DNA from: JADZEM01 sp046328125 | GTDB lineage: Bacteria > Chloroflexota > UBA6077 > JACCZL01 | Direction: 5' to 3' | Length of the DNA stretch: 64,000 bases | Assembly: GCA_046328125.1 (NCBI GenBank) | Contig: JAXLXF010000013.1 | Coordinates: 1-64,000, forward strand | Shown: piece after piece, positions 14,700 to 24,224 of the stretch | Numbering within the stretch: the stretch's first letter is position 1 | How the letters are laid out: every line of letters begins with the position of its first letter | Program-made: the position numbers and the translations under genes | The notes under the pieces: model-generated | The model's database searches: none | What the model was told of the DNA's origin: nothing | What the model saw: the letters and a program-made list of their open reading frames with translations, nothing else

Positions 14700-17642
14700 G
14701 TGAGCATTCTGACGCGCCTCTTCACGCTGCTGGTGGTCGTTGGCCTGGTGCTGAGCGCACTGCCAGGCGAGGATGCCGCGGCGCTGCCTGCCGCCGCGAA
14801 CCCGACGGCGACGCCACGCCCTGCGTCATCTCAAAGTGCCGGTGTGCGGCCCGCGGCCGCCGCGGCCCCGTACATCGCGGGGACGGTCTGGGACGACACC
14901 CGGATCCGCAACGGCACGCTCGACGACAACGAGCTGGGCCTCGCGAGCGTCACGGTGACGTTCGAGAGCCTCGACACGCCCGGACTGGTCTTCGCGTGCG
15001 CCGGCTCGACCACGCCGACTGCCGTGACGGATGCCAACGGCCGCTACCGGTGCGACGGGCTGGTCGCCGGGTTGTACCGTGTGTCGATCACCATCCCGAC
15101 GGAGTACGAGGCGACCACTCCTCGACAGCGCGAAGTGTCCGCCACCATCGACGGCGGCATCGCGAACTTCGGGGTCGGCCACCTCGATCCCCGCATCCGC
15201 GTGATCGGCGGCATCGTGTTCCTGGACTGCAACGAGAACGGCATCCAGGACCTGCCGGTCGAGTTCGACGACCGTCCCCCGAACGGATCGTTCAACATCC
15301 GCCTGGAGCGGATCGACGGCACCAACTCGCGCAGCCCGACCAGCACCCGCAACAACCGGTACAGCTTTGACGACCTGGACTCTGGCACCTACGTCGTGAC
15401 CCTGACGATCAGCGACAACAACCTGAAGGCGACGACGGGGACGCGGCGGGAAGTCACGATCGGCACGACGTTCGGCGCCGTCGTCGACTTCGGTGTCCTC
15501 GACTTCGGCCAGAACTCGCGCTGCGCCCGGTCCGCCGCGGCGACCGCCACGCGGGTCGAGGCGACGGCGGTCACCGCTGCCAACGCGACGGCGACGGCGA
15601 TCGTGGCGTCCGGCGGGAACAACGTCGGGCCGGGGCAGAGCATTCCGCCAGCCGCCGCGACGGCGATCTCCCAGCGGGCGACGGCGACGGCGGCTCGGTT
15701 CACGCCGACCCCGATCCCGACCCCGAGCCCCACCGCGACGCCGCTGGCGACAACTCGTCTGACGCTGGCCTACCCTCGCTCTGCCCGCTTCTTGATGCAG
15801 GCGGTGGCGAAGCTCCCGAACGGTCAACGGATCGACATGCTCGCCGAGGGCGCCTTGATCGGCCTGGAGACGATCGTGTTCCAGGACGCGGGCCAGCGCG
15901 TGGGCTCCGAGCAGATCTCGATGCGGATCAAACGAAACGAGCGCGTGGACGACGTGGTGGTGACCGCCCAGGACGCGTATCGTCAGGGCAGTGGCGACGC
16001 GGCCTGGCGGAAGGTCGCCTACGACGAGGTCCGCAACGACCTGGGCCTGCTGGCGCCGCTGGATGCCATCGTCGCGCTGCGCTGCATCAGTCGCGGCCAG
16101 GACGGCGGGCAGGCCATCGTGAACGGCGCCGTGACACGGTACGTCCTGGGCGAGGTGGATGCGCTGCGCTTCTGGGAGACGAGCGTTCGTCCGCACTTCG
16201 CCGGTGACACGGGCGGTGGCAGCAGCTCTGGCGGCGGCGCGCCGACGGTGGCTGGCAGCGCCTACCGGAGCGCGACGGGCCGGATCATCCCGGGCTGTAC
16301 GCCGCCGGCCCAGGGACCGAGCGACATGCAGACGTACGGCGCGCAGCCGGTCTACCAGTCCATGCAGGTCGAGGCGTGGGTGGGCATCGACGACGGCCTG
16401 ATCCGCTCGGAGCGGATGACGGCGAAGGTGCTGCCGGCGATCAGCGACCCGAAGCAGATGCCGGACCCGATCGACCTGGACGTGGTGCTGACCTACTCGG
16501 ACGTGAACAAGCCGATCACGATCATCGCGCCGCAGCTGCCGCCGCCACCGCCGACCGCCGCGCCGGCGACCGGTGCGCAGGGTGCGCCTGGTCCGGGCGG
16601 TCAGCCGTCTGGTCTGACGGGCGGCCCCGGCGCGACGGTGCAACCGGCCCCGCCCAACGGGCTAAGCGGAACGCCGGCCCCGACGCCTGGCCTGCCAGGG
16701 CTCGCCACGCCGGGCGTGGGGACGCCTGAGGTGCCACCCGAGGGTGCTCCAGAGCAGCCAGCGGGTCCGCCTCCGAGCCAGCGCGAGCAGGCTCTGGCAG
16801 CGGAGCGCGCCCTGGTGGCGATCGCGACGGGCGGGCAGCCTCGGACGGGCAGCTATGCGCGCGGCTCGAGCATCCTCCTGGATCTGCCGTTCCGCTCACA
16901 GCAGGACAACACGGCGTACCAGTCCACCAACTCTGGCGCGGCGAGCATGGCGATGGTGCTGGCGGGGTACGGCACGGAGGTCTCGGTGCCCGACCTGCGC
17001 GCCCTCCTGAACGGGCTGGACGGCAACTACAGCCCGGGCGCCAGCCCACGCGTGGAGACGATGGCTCGGGTGGCCGAGCGCGGCGGCATGAACGTGCTGG
17101 ACCTGTACCGAGGCGCCCGCTTCAACGAGTGGACGGTGGAGCAGGTGCGGGAGATGATCCGTCGGGGCTACCCGGTGGTGACACTGATCCAGGGCGCGGT
17201 CCTGCCGGGCGGGACGCCGCCGGGCGTGGCGCGCGAGCGGTACATCACGATCATCGGGATCGACGGCGACGACATCATCTACCACGACCCTGGCTACCCG
17301 GACGAGGGGCAGGGCGCGGCACGGCGGATTCCGGCTCGCATCCTGGAGCAGGGCTGGCTGGCAGCGTCCACGCCGCGGCTGGCGGCCGGGTTCTCGCTCG
17401 GGCCAGAGGCGCGCGGGATGCTGGACAGCGCACGGGGTGAGGTGCCAGGGACGGCGGTGGCGCAGGGCAGCCCGACGCCGAACCTGCAGGCGACCGTCCC
17501 GGTGATCGCGACGCTGGAGCCGACGCCGACGGTGGCGCCGCCGGAGTACCCGTTCGGCCTACCGGTCCACCCGCTGCTGGTGCTGTTCTGGCTGGTGCTG
17601 GTGGTGCTGCTGCTGGTGATTCTGGTCAGAAGCCTGCGGTAG
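14700..17642 (+). CDS. Large exported, membrane-anchored protein with SdrD-B-like domains and an inactive C39-like peptidase domain
   Basis: About 980 residues. From a GTG at 14700 the start MSILTRLFTLLVVVGLVLSA is a signal peptide; the frame is open upstream to 14241 and ATG 14613 or GTG 14625 are alternatives without good ribosome sites. Two prealbumin-like/SdrD-B-type repeats follow (AGTVWDDTRIRNGTLDDNEL; VIGGIVFLDCNENGIQDLPV), then an Ala/Thr-rich linker, a middle domain, a Gly/Pro-rich linker and a C39_2-like domain (from LDLPFRSQQDNTAYQSTNSG). The expected catalytic Cys (N-C-G-P) is Ser (codon 16932-16934, about residue 745), and the expected GHY His is replaced in RERYITIIGIDGDD. A C-terminal transmembrane helix ends the protein. 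Probably a surface binding or scaffold protein. Confidence 0.78.
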   Translation: MSILTRLFTLLVVVGLVLSALPGEDAAALPAAANPTATPRPASSQSAGVRPAAAAAPYIAGTVWDDTRIRNGTLDDNELGLASVTVTFESLDTPGLVFACAGSTTPTAVTDANGRYRCDGLVAGLYRVSITIPTEYEATTPRQREVSATIDGGIANFGVGHLDPRIRVIGGIVFLDCNENGIQDLPVEFDDRPPNGSFNIRLERIDGTNSRSPTSTRNNRYSFDDLDSGTYVVTLTISDNNLKATTGTRREVTIGTTFGAVVDFGVLDFGQNSRCARSAAATATRVEATAVTAANATATAIVASGGNNVGPGQSIPPAAATAISQRATATAARFTPTPIPTPSPTATPLATTRLTLAYPRSARFLMQAVAKLPNGQRIDMLAEGALIGLETIVFQDAGQRVGSEQISMRIKRNERVDDVVVTAQDAYRQGSGDAAWRKVAYDEVRNDLGLLAPLDAIVALRCISRGQDGGQAIVNGAVTRYVLGEVDALRFWETSVRPHFAGDTGGGSSSGGGAPTVAGSAYRSATGRIIPGCTPPAQGPSDMQTYGAQPVYQSMQVEAWVGIDDGLIRSERMTAKVLPAISDPKQMPDPIDLDVVLTYSDVNKPITIIAPQLPPPPPTAAPATGAQGAPGPGGQPSGLTGGPGATVQPAPPNGLSGTPAPTPGLPGLATPGVGTPEVPPEGAPEQPAGPPPSQREQALAAERALVAIATGGQPRTGSYARGSSILLDLPFRSQQDNTAYQSTNSGAASMAMVLAGYGTEVSVPDLRALLNGLDGNYSPGASPRVETMARVAERGGMNVLDLYRGARFNEWTVEQVREMIRRGYPVVTLIQGAVLPGGTPPGVARERYITIIGIDGDDIIYHDPGYPDEGQGAARRIPARILEQGWLAASTPRLAAGFSLGPEARGMLDSARGEVPGTAVAQGSPTPNLQATVPVIATLEPTPTVAPPEYPFGLPVHPLLVLFWLVLVVLLLVILVRSLR

Positions 17643-17660
17643 CCGGGGCAGAGGCCCCAC

Positions 17661-17708
17661 CCCTGTGGGCGCGATGAATCGCGCCCTGATTCATCGCGCC
17701 CACAAGGG
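17661..17708. terminator. Bidirectional terminator hairpin between convergent genes
   Basis: TGTGGGCGCGATGAATC (17664-17680) pairs perfectly over 17 bp with 17688-17704 around a 7-nt loop; weaker pairing extends outward. It sits between the convergent ends of the large exported protein and the LacI-type regulator. Confidence 0.7.
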
Positions 17709-17717
17709 CTGGGGATG

Positions 17718-18755
17718 CTACGCGGGCGGGGGGGCCGTCGAGGCGCGGACCACCAGCTCGCTGGCGAGCATCTCGCGGACCGGCTCGGGGCGAGTCGGGG
17801 CGCCGATGGAGGCCAGGATCAGCTCGGCGGCGCGCCGGCCGGCGGCGGTGACGGGGAGTCTGACCGTCGTCAGCTGCGGCTCGACGTGGACCGCGAACTG
17901 GTCGTCGTTGGCCCCGACGACGCTGACGTCGTCCGGGACGCGCAGGTTCCGCCGATGGAGGGCGTTGACGATCGCCACGGCCATCGAGTCGCTGGCGGCG
18001 AAGACGGCGGTCGGCGGGCGTGGGCGGTCGAACAGCTGGCCGCAGGCTGCGAGCGCGACGTGGTAGTCATACGCGCCGTCCACGATCGACGACGGGTCAA
18101 TCGGGAGGCCGGCAGCGGTCAGGGCTTCCTTGTAGCCGGTGAGCCGGTCGATGGCCGAGCGGCGGGATGCCGTCTGCTGCGTCCCGGCGAGGTGGGCGAT
18201 CCGACGGTGCCCGAGGCCGATCAGATGCTCGGTGGCTCGCCGCCCGATCTCGACGTCGTCCCAGGCGATCTGGCTCAGCTCCGGGGTGTCCAACGGGCGG
18301 TTGATGATGACCAGCGGCACGCCCATGCGGGTCACTTGCAGGATGTGCTCGGTCGTGGTTTCGGCGGTGGTGGACATGCAGATGATGCCGTCCACGCGCT
18401 TGTCCAGGAACGTCTCGATGGCCGTCTGTTCCAACTGGACGCCGTCCGCGCAAGCCAGCAGCACGGAGTACCCCTGCCTGGAGGCGACCTGCTCGACGCT
18501 CCCGACGACCTGGGTGAAGAACGCGCGGGTGATGTCCGTGATGACGACGCCGAGGGTACCCGTGCGCGAGGTGACGAGCCCGCGCGCGAGGGCGTTGGGG
18601 CGGTAGCCCAGCTCGCGCGCGACCTCGAGGACGCGGTCACGAGTGGCCGCGCTGGCGTAGCCCGGGCGACCGTTCAGCACCTGAGAGACGGTGCTGAGCG
18701 AGACGCCGGCCCGGCGCGCGACGTCGCGGATGGTGATGGCTCGAACGACACTCAT
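17718..18755 (-). CDS. LacI-family transcriptional regulator
   Basis: 345 residues, standard for the family. The N-terminal HTH is canonical (ITIRDVARRAGVSLSTVSQV) with hinge helix YRPNALARGLVT, followed by the periplasmic-binding-protein-like core (GTLGVVITDITRAFFTQVVG, VDGIICMSTTAETT, VIINRPLDTPELS, HLAGTQQTASRRSAIDRLTG). Such proteins repress sugar-utilisation genes and release DNA on binding a sugar. The start at MSVVRAITIRD matches the family; the frame is open to 18839. A LacI-type palindrome at 18824-18835 suggests autoregulation. No sugar transport operon is adjacent, so its target is unknown. Confidence 0.92.
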   Translation of the reverse strand: MSVVRAITIRDVARRAGVSLSTVSQVLNGRPGYASAATRDRVLEVARELGYRPNALARGLVTSRTGTLGVVITDITRAFFTQVVGSVEQVASRQGYSVLLACADGVQLEQTAIETFLDKRVDGIICMSTTAETTTEHILQVTRMGVPLVIINRPLDTPELSQIAWDDVEIGRRATEHLIGLGHRRIAHLAGTQQTASRRSAIDRLTGYKEALTAAGLPIDPSSIVDGAYDYHVALAACGQLFDRPRPPTAVFAASDSMAVAIVNALHRRNLRVPDDVSVVGANDDQFAVHVEPQLTTVRLPVTAAGRRAAELILASIGAPTRPEPVREMLASELVVRASTAPPPA

Positions 18756-18823
18756 CGATACAGGAGCAGCCTCTCTCTTCGCATGGCTCACATGCGCTTG
18801 TCGGACAGGACGGGATGTGCGCG

Positions 18824-18835
18824 GTGAGCGCTTTC
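18824..18835. promoter_or_regulatory. LacI-type operator candidate
   Basis: GTGAGCGCTTTC matches 10 of 12 positions of the symmetrical LacI-family palindrome GAAAGCGCTTTC with its central CG. It lies 70 bp upstream of the LacI-type gene start. Autorepression is inference. Confidence 0.45.
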
Positions 18836-18922
18836 GCAAGTATGGCGGATGGATCGATGGGCGCGGAGCTCGGACGCTGGTGGGCAGCCTGGCCGGGCGG
18901 CCCTGACGGACATCGTACGGTA

Positions 18923-19507
18923 TTAGAGTGGACGATAGCAGATGATAGTTTCCAAGATGGTAATTCCGTCACCTACCAGGATGCCGGGGGCTGACGCGGT
19001 CTCCTCGCGGCCAAGCCAGATGCTGGACGACGGCTCGGCTGGGTCGTAGCGCACGAAGACCGCGTCGCCGACTCGGAAGCTCTGGGCCTCGGCGCGCTCC
19101 AGGTAGCCGCTGACGCCCTGGTACGACCGGCCGGAGGGGTCGCGGTAGCTGTACCGAACCTGCCAGAGGTAGTTGCCGTTCAGCCGGGTGCTCGTGCGCT
19201 CGACCTCCACGACGGAGCCGCGCGTGGTGACACCCGAGGCGCGCAGGCGCTGCTCCAGCTGGATCGCGTTCAGGCCGTTGACGGCGAAGATCCCGCCGAG
19301 CAGCGCGAAGACGAGACCGAGGCCGAGCGGCAGGAAGACGAGGATCCAGGTGCCTCGTTTCCTGGGCGGCTTGCGCGCGAAGTAGACGCAGACGACGGCC
19401 CCGGCCAGCAGCGCGACGAGGCCGATGCTGAAGAAGATCCCGCCGAACCAGATGTCGAACTGCTTGACGAAGTCCACGCTCACCGTCGATGCTCGTCCAA
19501 AACTCAC
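18923..19507 (-). CDS. DUF3592-like membrane protein
   Basis: 194 residues. Two N-terminal transmembrane helices (about 18-42, IFFSIGLVALLAGAVVCVYF, and 52-78, VFLPLGLGLVFALLGGIFAV) are followed by a soluble beta-rich domain with RGSVVEVERTSTRLNGNYLW, VRYSYRDPSGRSYQG and FVRYDPAEPSSSIWL, the pattern of DUF3592 proteins. Function unknown for the family. Seven bases separate it from the upstream cupin gene, so the two form an operon. Confidence 0.78.
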   Translation of the reverse strand: MSFGRASTVSVDFVKQFDIWFGGIFFSIGLVALLAGAVVCVYFARKPPRKRGTWILVFLPLGLGLVFALLGGIFAVNGLNAIQLEQRLRASGVTTRGSVVEVERTSTRLNGNYLWQVRYSYRDPSGRSYQGVSGYLERAEAQSFRVGDAVFVRYDPAEPSSSIWLGREETASAPGILVGDGITILETIICYRPL

Positions 19508-19514
19508 GCGGTGC

Positions 19515-19850
19515 TCAGGTGGCCGCCCGGGCGTTGCCCTCGGCCGGGGCGAAGAAGACCAGCAGCTCGAGGTCTTCCTCGATCGTGTGGAACGTGTGGG
19601 GCACCCCGGCTCCGACGTAGATGACGCTGCCGGGCATGACCGGGCGGTCCTCGTCGGCGACCCGGATCGTGGCGCGGCCCCGCACGACGTAGTACGCCTC
19701 GTCCTCGGCGTGCGGCTGCTGGGGGTCGTCCTGGCCGGCGCCCAACACGTACAGCCCGAGGCTCATCGAAGGGTGGCGCAGAAACTCCAGGTAGCGCTTA
19801 CCGCTCGCGGCCCGCTCGGCGGCCACCTGGGTCAGCTCGAACGCGTCCAT
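19515..19850 (-). CDS. Small cupin-domain protein
   Basis: 111 residues, a single cupin barrel. Motif 1 is QPHAEDEAYYVVRG and motif 2 is GAGVPHTFHTIEEDLELLVF, giving the His/Glu/His metal-binding set, so a metal site is likely. The substrate is unknown; stand-alone cupins of this size are often dioxygenases, isomerases or sugar-binding proteins. First gene of the operon with the DUF3592-like protein and divergent from the Gfo/Idh dehydrogenase across 240 bp. Confidence 0.85.
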   Translation of the reverse strand: MDAFELTQVAAERAASGKRYLEFLRHPSMSLGLYVLGAGQDDPQQPHAEDEAYYVVRGRATIRVADEDRPVMPGSVIYVGAGVPHTFHTIEEDLELLVFFAPAEGNARAAT

Positions 19851-20090
19851 GCCTCCCCCACCATCTCCGAGCTGTCTCCGATCCCGCTCGGCTCGTCATC
19901 TGAGCTGCTTCCTGGCGTGATGATACCGTCATCGTCGCGCGCTGGTGCCGGCGCGATGATCGGCTGCGACGGCGCCGAGACTCGCCTGACGCGGAGCTGG
20001 CGGGGGCTACGTGAGGCGGCAGACAAGGGCGCAGCGCGGCCCGGGGTAGAATGCCGCCGCCCGGACTGGCAGCGTCCGGCGGAGGTGGCG

Positions 20091-21074
20091 GTGGCTGACG
20101 CGTTGGGCGTGGGGATCATTGGGGCAGGGTTCTTCGGGGGGCAGCACGCCAGGGCACTGGCCGAGGTCGAGGGTGTGCGGCTGGTCGCAGCTTCCGCGCG
20201 GACGCCGGAGCGCCTCGCGGCGTTCACAGCGGAGCATGGCGGTACGGGGTACCGTGACTACCACGACCTGCTGGCCGATCCGGCGGTGGACGCCGTCTGC
20301 GTCGTGCTGCCAAACACGCTGCATGCCGAGGCCGCCCTCGCCGCCGCCCGAGCTGGCAAAGCCATCATGATCGAGAAGCCGATGGCCGCCACGCGCGATG
20401 AGTGCGACGCCATCGTGGCGGCCGTCGCCGAGACGCGCGTGCCCTGCATGGTGGCGCACCCGTACCGCTTCATGCTGGCGTACCAGGAGGCTCTGCGGCT
20501 GATCCGCGAGGGCGCCATCGGCCGGCCGGTGGCGGGCACGGCGGCGATGGTCAAAGACTGGACGTTCAAACAGCGCGAGCCGTGGCACCTGGCGGCTGGC
20601 GGGGGCATGTGGCTGACGAACGGCTGCCACCTCGTGGACCGGCTCTGCCTGCTGCTGGACGCCACTCCAACGGACGTGCGAGCCGTCGTCGGGACGCGCT
20701 TCCACCCGCAAGAAGCCGACGACTTCGGAGTCGGGCTGATCGGCTTCGAGGGCGGGGCGGTCGGCGTTGCGCGGGCTATCGGCTATAGCGCCGGCGCCCG
20801 CGATGACTGGACGGAGGTCCAGGGCACGGAGGGGGCACTGCGGGTGAACCACACGGACGGGCTGTTCGTCGGCCGCAGAGACAACTGGGAGCCGGTGCTG
20901 CCAGAGCCGAGCCCGCTCCACGACGCGCTGGTGGCCGAGTGGGAGGCGTTCCTGCCGCACGCGCGTGGCGAGGCGCCCTCGCCGGTCTCCGCCGAGTACG
21001 GTCGGATGATCGTCGCGACGGTGCTGGCCGGGATGGAGTCCAGCGCGACCGGCCAGGTCGTCCCCGTTACCTGA
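20091..21074 (+). CDS. Gfo/Idh/MocA family NAD(P)-dependent oxidoreductase
   Basis: 327 residues. Rossmann motif VGIIGAGFFGGQHARAL at the N-terminus, the signature EKP in AIMIEKPMAATRDECD, and C-terminal substrate-domain features HLAAGGGMWLTNGCHLVDRL with the catalytic-type His. These enzymes oxidise sugars, inositols or related polyols. The GTG at 20091 is preceded by GGCGGAGGTGG; the frame is open upstream to 19425 but that part is antisense to the cupin gene. The nearby LacI-type regulator and cupin are plausible functional partners, without proof. Confidence 0.9.
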   Translation: MADALGVGIIGAGFFGGQHARALAEVEGVRLVAASARTPERLAAFTAEHGGTGYRDYHDLLADPAVDAVCVVLPNTLHAEAALAAARAGKAIMIEKPMAATRDECDAIVAAVAETRVPCMVAHPYRFMLAYQEALRLIREGAIGRPVAGTAAMVKDWTFKQREPWHLAAGGGMWLTNGCHLVDRLCLLLDATPTDVRAVVGTRFHPQEADDFGVGLIGFEGGAVGVARAIGYSAGARDDWTEVQGTEGALRVNHTDGLFVGRRDNWEPVLPEPSPLHDALVAEWEAFLPHARGEAPSPVSAEYGRMIVATVLAGMESSATGQVVPVT

Positions 21075-21108
21075 GATCTCAGGCGATACGGACGAGAGAC
21101 TGGGTGGC

Positions 21109-21345
21109 CTATGCCGTCCGCTGAACGCGCTTGTATGATGGACCGAAGACCAACGATGCCAACGCGTCGCCGTGCAGGGATCGGATCTCGTTCCCGGCCT
21201 CGTCGTAGATCACGAGGGCTACGTCAACGGACACGCCATCATCGTCTGGCGTCAGGTATGCGCGGACCACGTCATACGCTTCGGCCTCGTCGCCGAAGTC
21301 GTCCATCAGGTTTGCCGATCCGACGTGCCACAACTCGTACCGCAT
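21109..21345 (-). CDS. Small hypothetical protein
   Basis: 78 residues, acidic, beginning MRYELWHVGSANLMDDFGDE with a predicted alternation of strands and a helix (AEAYDVVRAYLTPDDDG). The composition and codon use resemble real proteins and short cytosolic proteins starting YELW...N are seen repeatedly in this type of genome, but I recognise no domain. It lies 28 bp downstream of the globin gene on the same strand and may be co-transcribed with it. Confidence 0.6.
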   Translation of the reverse strand: MRYELWHVGSANLMDDFGDEAEAYDVVRAYLTPDDDGVSVDVALVIYDEAGNEIRSLHGDALASLVFGPSYKRVQRTA

Positions 21346-21373
21346 GTTCCAAGTGTACGATGGGTGTGAAACA

Positions 21374-21799
21374 TCAGGCGGTGCGGGCGAGGGGCTCGGC
21401 GGCGCCGTCTTTCATGGTGTTCGCCAACAGGGTGTAGACGGCGATCCAGGCCGCGCGTGCTTCAGGGGTGAACGATTCCCCGAGCCCGGCTTTCAGTGTC
21501 CAGAGCAGCGCGGTGGCGACGGTCTCGTAGTGCTCGTCTTTGACGCCGTACCCGGCGTGGCGGCTCCCGAGATTCTGGATCGCCGGCGCCAGCCGCTCGA
21601 AGTCGTCGAGGTGGCGGACGGCCAGCCCGATCATCTCCATCAGCTTGCGGCCCTGGTCGCGGAGGTCGCCCCTGAACAGCGGACGCAGCGACGGATCGAG
21701 CTCGAACAGTTTGGCGTAGAAGAGGGCAGCTGCCGTCTCAGATATCGTCGCGACCTGGGCGAAGGTCGTCTGCACGAGCGTCTTCTGGTCCGGTGTCAT
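21374..21799 (-). CDS. Single-domain bacterial globin
   Basis: 141 residues. Features of flavohaemoglobin-type/Vitreoscilla-type globins: ALFYAKLFELDPSLRPLFRG in helices B-C and the proximal His in LGSRHAGYGVKDEHYETVAT (helix F), followed by LLWTLKAGLGESFTPEARAAW. No reductase domain is attached, so it depends on a separate reductase. Likely roles are nitric-oxide detoxification or oxygen handling. Divergent from ligA across 227 bp. Confidence 0.9.
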   Translation of the reverse strand: MTPDQKTLVQTTFAQVATISETAAALFYAKLFELDPSLRPLFRGDLRDQGRKLMEMIGLAVRHLDDFERLAPAIQNLGSRHAGYGVKDEHYETVATALLWTLKAGLGESFTPEARAAWIAVYTLLANTMKDGAAEPLARTA

Positions 21800-22026
21800 G
21801 GCGTCGCCTCCCCGAGCAGCGCGCGAGTCGATCTGTCCCCAGTCTGCTCCACACGACCGCGATGCGCTGTGCCGCGCGGAACATCTGAAACGCCAACTCG
21901 GTCGCTCGCCTGTTCAGGGTGGTGGCGGGGCTGTGACGGGATCGGAAGTTGCGGGGGAGTACCTCGAACATGCGTGCGGCGTACAATTTCTGCGTAGCGT
22001 ACGGCGCCTGAGGGGGAGTCGAGGAC

Positions 22027-24180
22027 GTGATGGTCGAGGACGTGACGACGCTCCAGCAGCGCGTCGAAGCACTGCGCAGCCAGGTCAACTACCACAACTA
22101 CCGGTACCACGTCGCCGACGATCCGGAGATCACGGACGGCGAGTACGACGCCTTGATGCGCGAGCTCCGCAAGCTCGAAGAGGAGCACCCGGAGCTCCAG
22201 TCGCCCGACTCGCCGACCCAGCGCGTCGGCGGCGCCCCCTCCGAGAAGTTCGCCGTCGTCGAGCACGCCATCCCGATGCTCAGCCTCGCCAACGCCTTCT
22301 CCGAGGAGGAGCTGCGCAACTGGTACGCACGAGCCACCCGCCTGCTCGGCCGCGAGATCGAGGGGTTCGTGCTGGAGCCAAAGATCGACGGGCTGGCCGT
22401 GGCGCTCATCTACCAGCAGGGCCGGCTGACCGTCGGAGCGACGCGCGGGGACGGCCTGCGCGGCGACGACATCACGCCCAACATCCGGACCATCCGGAGC
22501 GTGCCGCTGACCCTGGCTGACAGCCCACCCGAGACGATCGAGGTCCGTGGCGAGGTCTACCTGACCCGCGCCGCCTTCGAGCGGATCAACGAGGAGCGCG
22601 CCGCCGCCGGCCAGCCGCTCTTCATGAACCCCCGCAACTGCGCGGCCGGATCTCTGAGGCAGCTCGATCCCAGGATCACCGCCACTCGCCCGCTCGACGT
22701 CTTCCTGTACGCGCTCGGCCAGATCTCCGAGAACGAGCCGCGCTACCACTGGGACGCCATCGAGCGGTTCAAGCAGCTGGGCCTGCGCACCAACCCGTAC
22801 AACACCCGCGTCAAGACCATCGACGAGGTGGTCGAGCAAGTCGCCACCTGGGAGCACCGTCGCGAGACCCTGCCGTACGAGATCGACGGCGTGGTGGTGA
22901 AGATCGACGACCGCGAGATCCAGGCCGAGCTCGGGTCCATCGGGCGCGAGCCGCGCTGGGCCATCGCCTTCAAGTTCCCGCCCACTCAGGCGACCACCGT
23001 CCTCGAAGGCATCGACGTCAACATCGGGCGGACCGGTGCCGTCAACCCGTACGCGCTGCTGGAGCCGGTCCAGATCGCCGGGGTGACCGTCAAGCGCGCC
23101 ACCCTCCACAACGAGGACGACATCCGCCGCAAGGACATCCGGATCGGCGACACCGTCATCGTGCACCGGGCCGGCGAGGTGATTCCTCAAGTTATTGGCC
23201 CGGTCCTCTCGAAGCGCCCGCCGGATGCCCAGCCGTACTCGATCCCCGCCACCTGCCCCACCTGTGGATCGCCGGTTGTGCGGCCTGAGGGCGAGGCGAT
23301 GTCGTACTGCAGCGGCGGTATCATCGTCTGCCCGGACCAGCGCTGGCAGTGGCTCCAGCTGTACGTCGGGCGCGGCGCGATGGACGTGGATCGCGTCGGC
23401 GAGAAGCTGCTGCTGACCCTGATGCGCGAGGGCCTCGTCAACGACCCCGCCGATCTCTACGCGCTCACCAAAGAGCAGCTGCTCCCACTGGAGCGGATGG
23501 CCGAGAAGAGCGCCCAGAACGTCCTGGATTCGATCGAGGCGAGCAAGCAGCGCCCGCTCTACCGCCTGATCTGGGGACTCAACATCCGTCACGTCGGCGA
23601 GAAGGCGGCCCAGTTGCTCGCCGCCCAGTTTGGCTCGATCGACGGCGTCATGGCGGCAACCGAGGATGACGTCAACGCCATCGAAGGCATCGGCCCGACC
23701 ATCGCGAAGAGCATCGTCAGCTACTTCGCCAACCCCCAGTACCGCGAGGTCATCGAGAAGCTGCGGGCGGCCGGCGTGCGCCTTGCCGACGAGCCGGGCT
23801 CCGGCAGCGAGGTCGTGGACGGCCTGCTCTCCGGCAGCAGCTTCGTGGTGACCGGCCGTCTCGCTCGGCAGACGCGCTCCCAGATCGAGGCCCAGATCAA
23901 GGCGCTTGGCGGCACGGTCATGGACAGCGTCACGAAGAAGACGACCTACCTGATTGTCGGCGAGGAGGCCGGCTCGAAGCTGGCGAAGGCCCAGAAGCTC
24001 GGGACGCGCATCCTGGACGAAGACCTGTTCGACCGCCTGGCGGCCGGCGAGACCCTCCCGGAGCCGGAGCCGGCCCCAGAGGCTGAGAAGCCGGCGAAGG
24101 CAAAGAAGCCCCGCGCGAAGAAGGCGAAGGCCACCGAGCCGGAAACGCCAGAGCAGGCAACATTGCCAATCGAAGCGTAG
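22027..24180 (+). CDS. ligA: NAD-dependent DNA ligase
   Basis: 717 residues. All LigA domains are present in order: Ia (YHNYRYHVADDPEITDGEYD), the adenylation domain with nucleotide-accepting Lys in EPKIDGLAVALIY (about residue 119), OB-fold (NIGRTGAVNPYALLEPVQIA), Cys4 zinc finger (CPTCGSPV ... YCSGGIIVCPDQ), helix-hairpin-helix repeats (WGLNIRHVGEKAAQLL, IEGIGPTIAKSI) and a BRCT domain (SSFVVTGRLARQTRSQIEAQ). It seals nicks during replication and repair using NAD+. A Lys/Pro/Ala/Glu-rich tail of about 45 residues after the BRCT is longer than usual. GTG 22027 has GGGGGAG at 8 bp; ATG 22030 is equally possible. Confidence 0.97.
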   Translation: MMVEDVTTLQQRVEALRSQVNYHNYRYHVADDPEITDGEYDALMRELRKLEEEHPELQSPDSPTQRVGGAPSEKFAVVEHAIPMLSLANAFSEEELRNWYARATRLLGREIEGFVLEPKIDGLAVALIYQQGRLTVGATRGDGLRGDDITPNIRTIRSVPLTLADSPPETIEVRGEVYLTRAAFERINEERAAAGQPLFMNPRNCAAGSLRQLDPRITATRPLDVFLYALGQISENEPRYHWDAIERFKQLGLRTNPYNTRVKTIDEVVEQVATWEHRRETLPYEIDGVVVKIDDREIQAELGSIGREPRWAIAFKFPPTQATTVLEGIDVNIGRTGAVNPYALLEPVQIAGVTVKRATLHNEDDIRRKDIRIGDTVIVHRAGEVIPQVIGPVLSKRPPDAQPYSIPATCPTCGSPVVRPEGEAMSYCSGGIIVCPDQRWQWLQLYVGRGAMDVDRVGEKLLLTLMREGLVNDPADLYALTKEQLLPLERMAEKSAQNVLDSIEASKQRPLYRLIWGLNIRHVGEKAAQLLAAQFGSIDGVMAATEDDVNAIEGIGPTIAKSIVSYFANPQYREVIEKLRAAGVRLADEPGSGSEVVDGLLSGSSFVVTGRLARQTRSQIEAQIKALGGTVMDSVTKKTTYLIVGEEAGSKLAKAQKLGTRILDEDLFDRLAAGETLPEPEPAPEAEKPAKAKKPRAKKAKATEPETPEQATLPIEA

Positions 24181-24224
24181 AGCCGCACCAGGACCGAGCC
24201 TCGGGAAAGAGCACCGAACACGAT

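Noticed and set aside
14826..16643. 605-codon antisense frame over the exported protein gene
   Set aside because: Arg-rich and repetitive; shadow of the real plus-strand frame.
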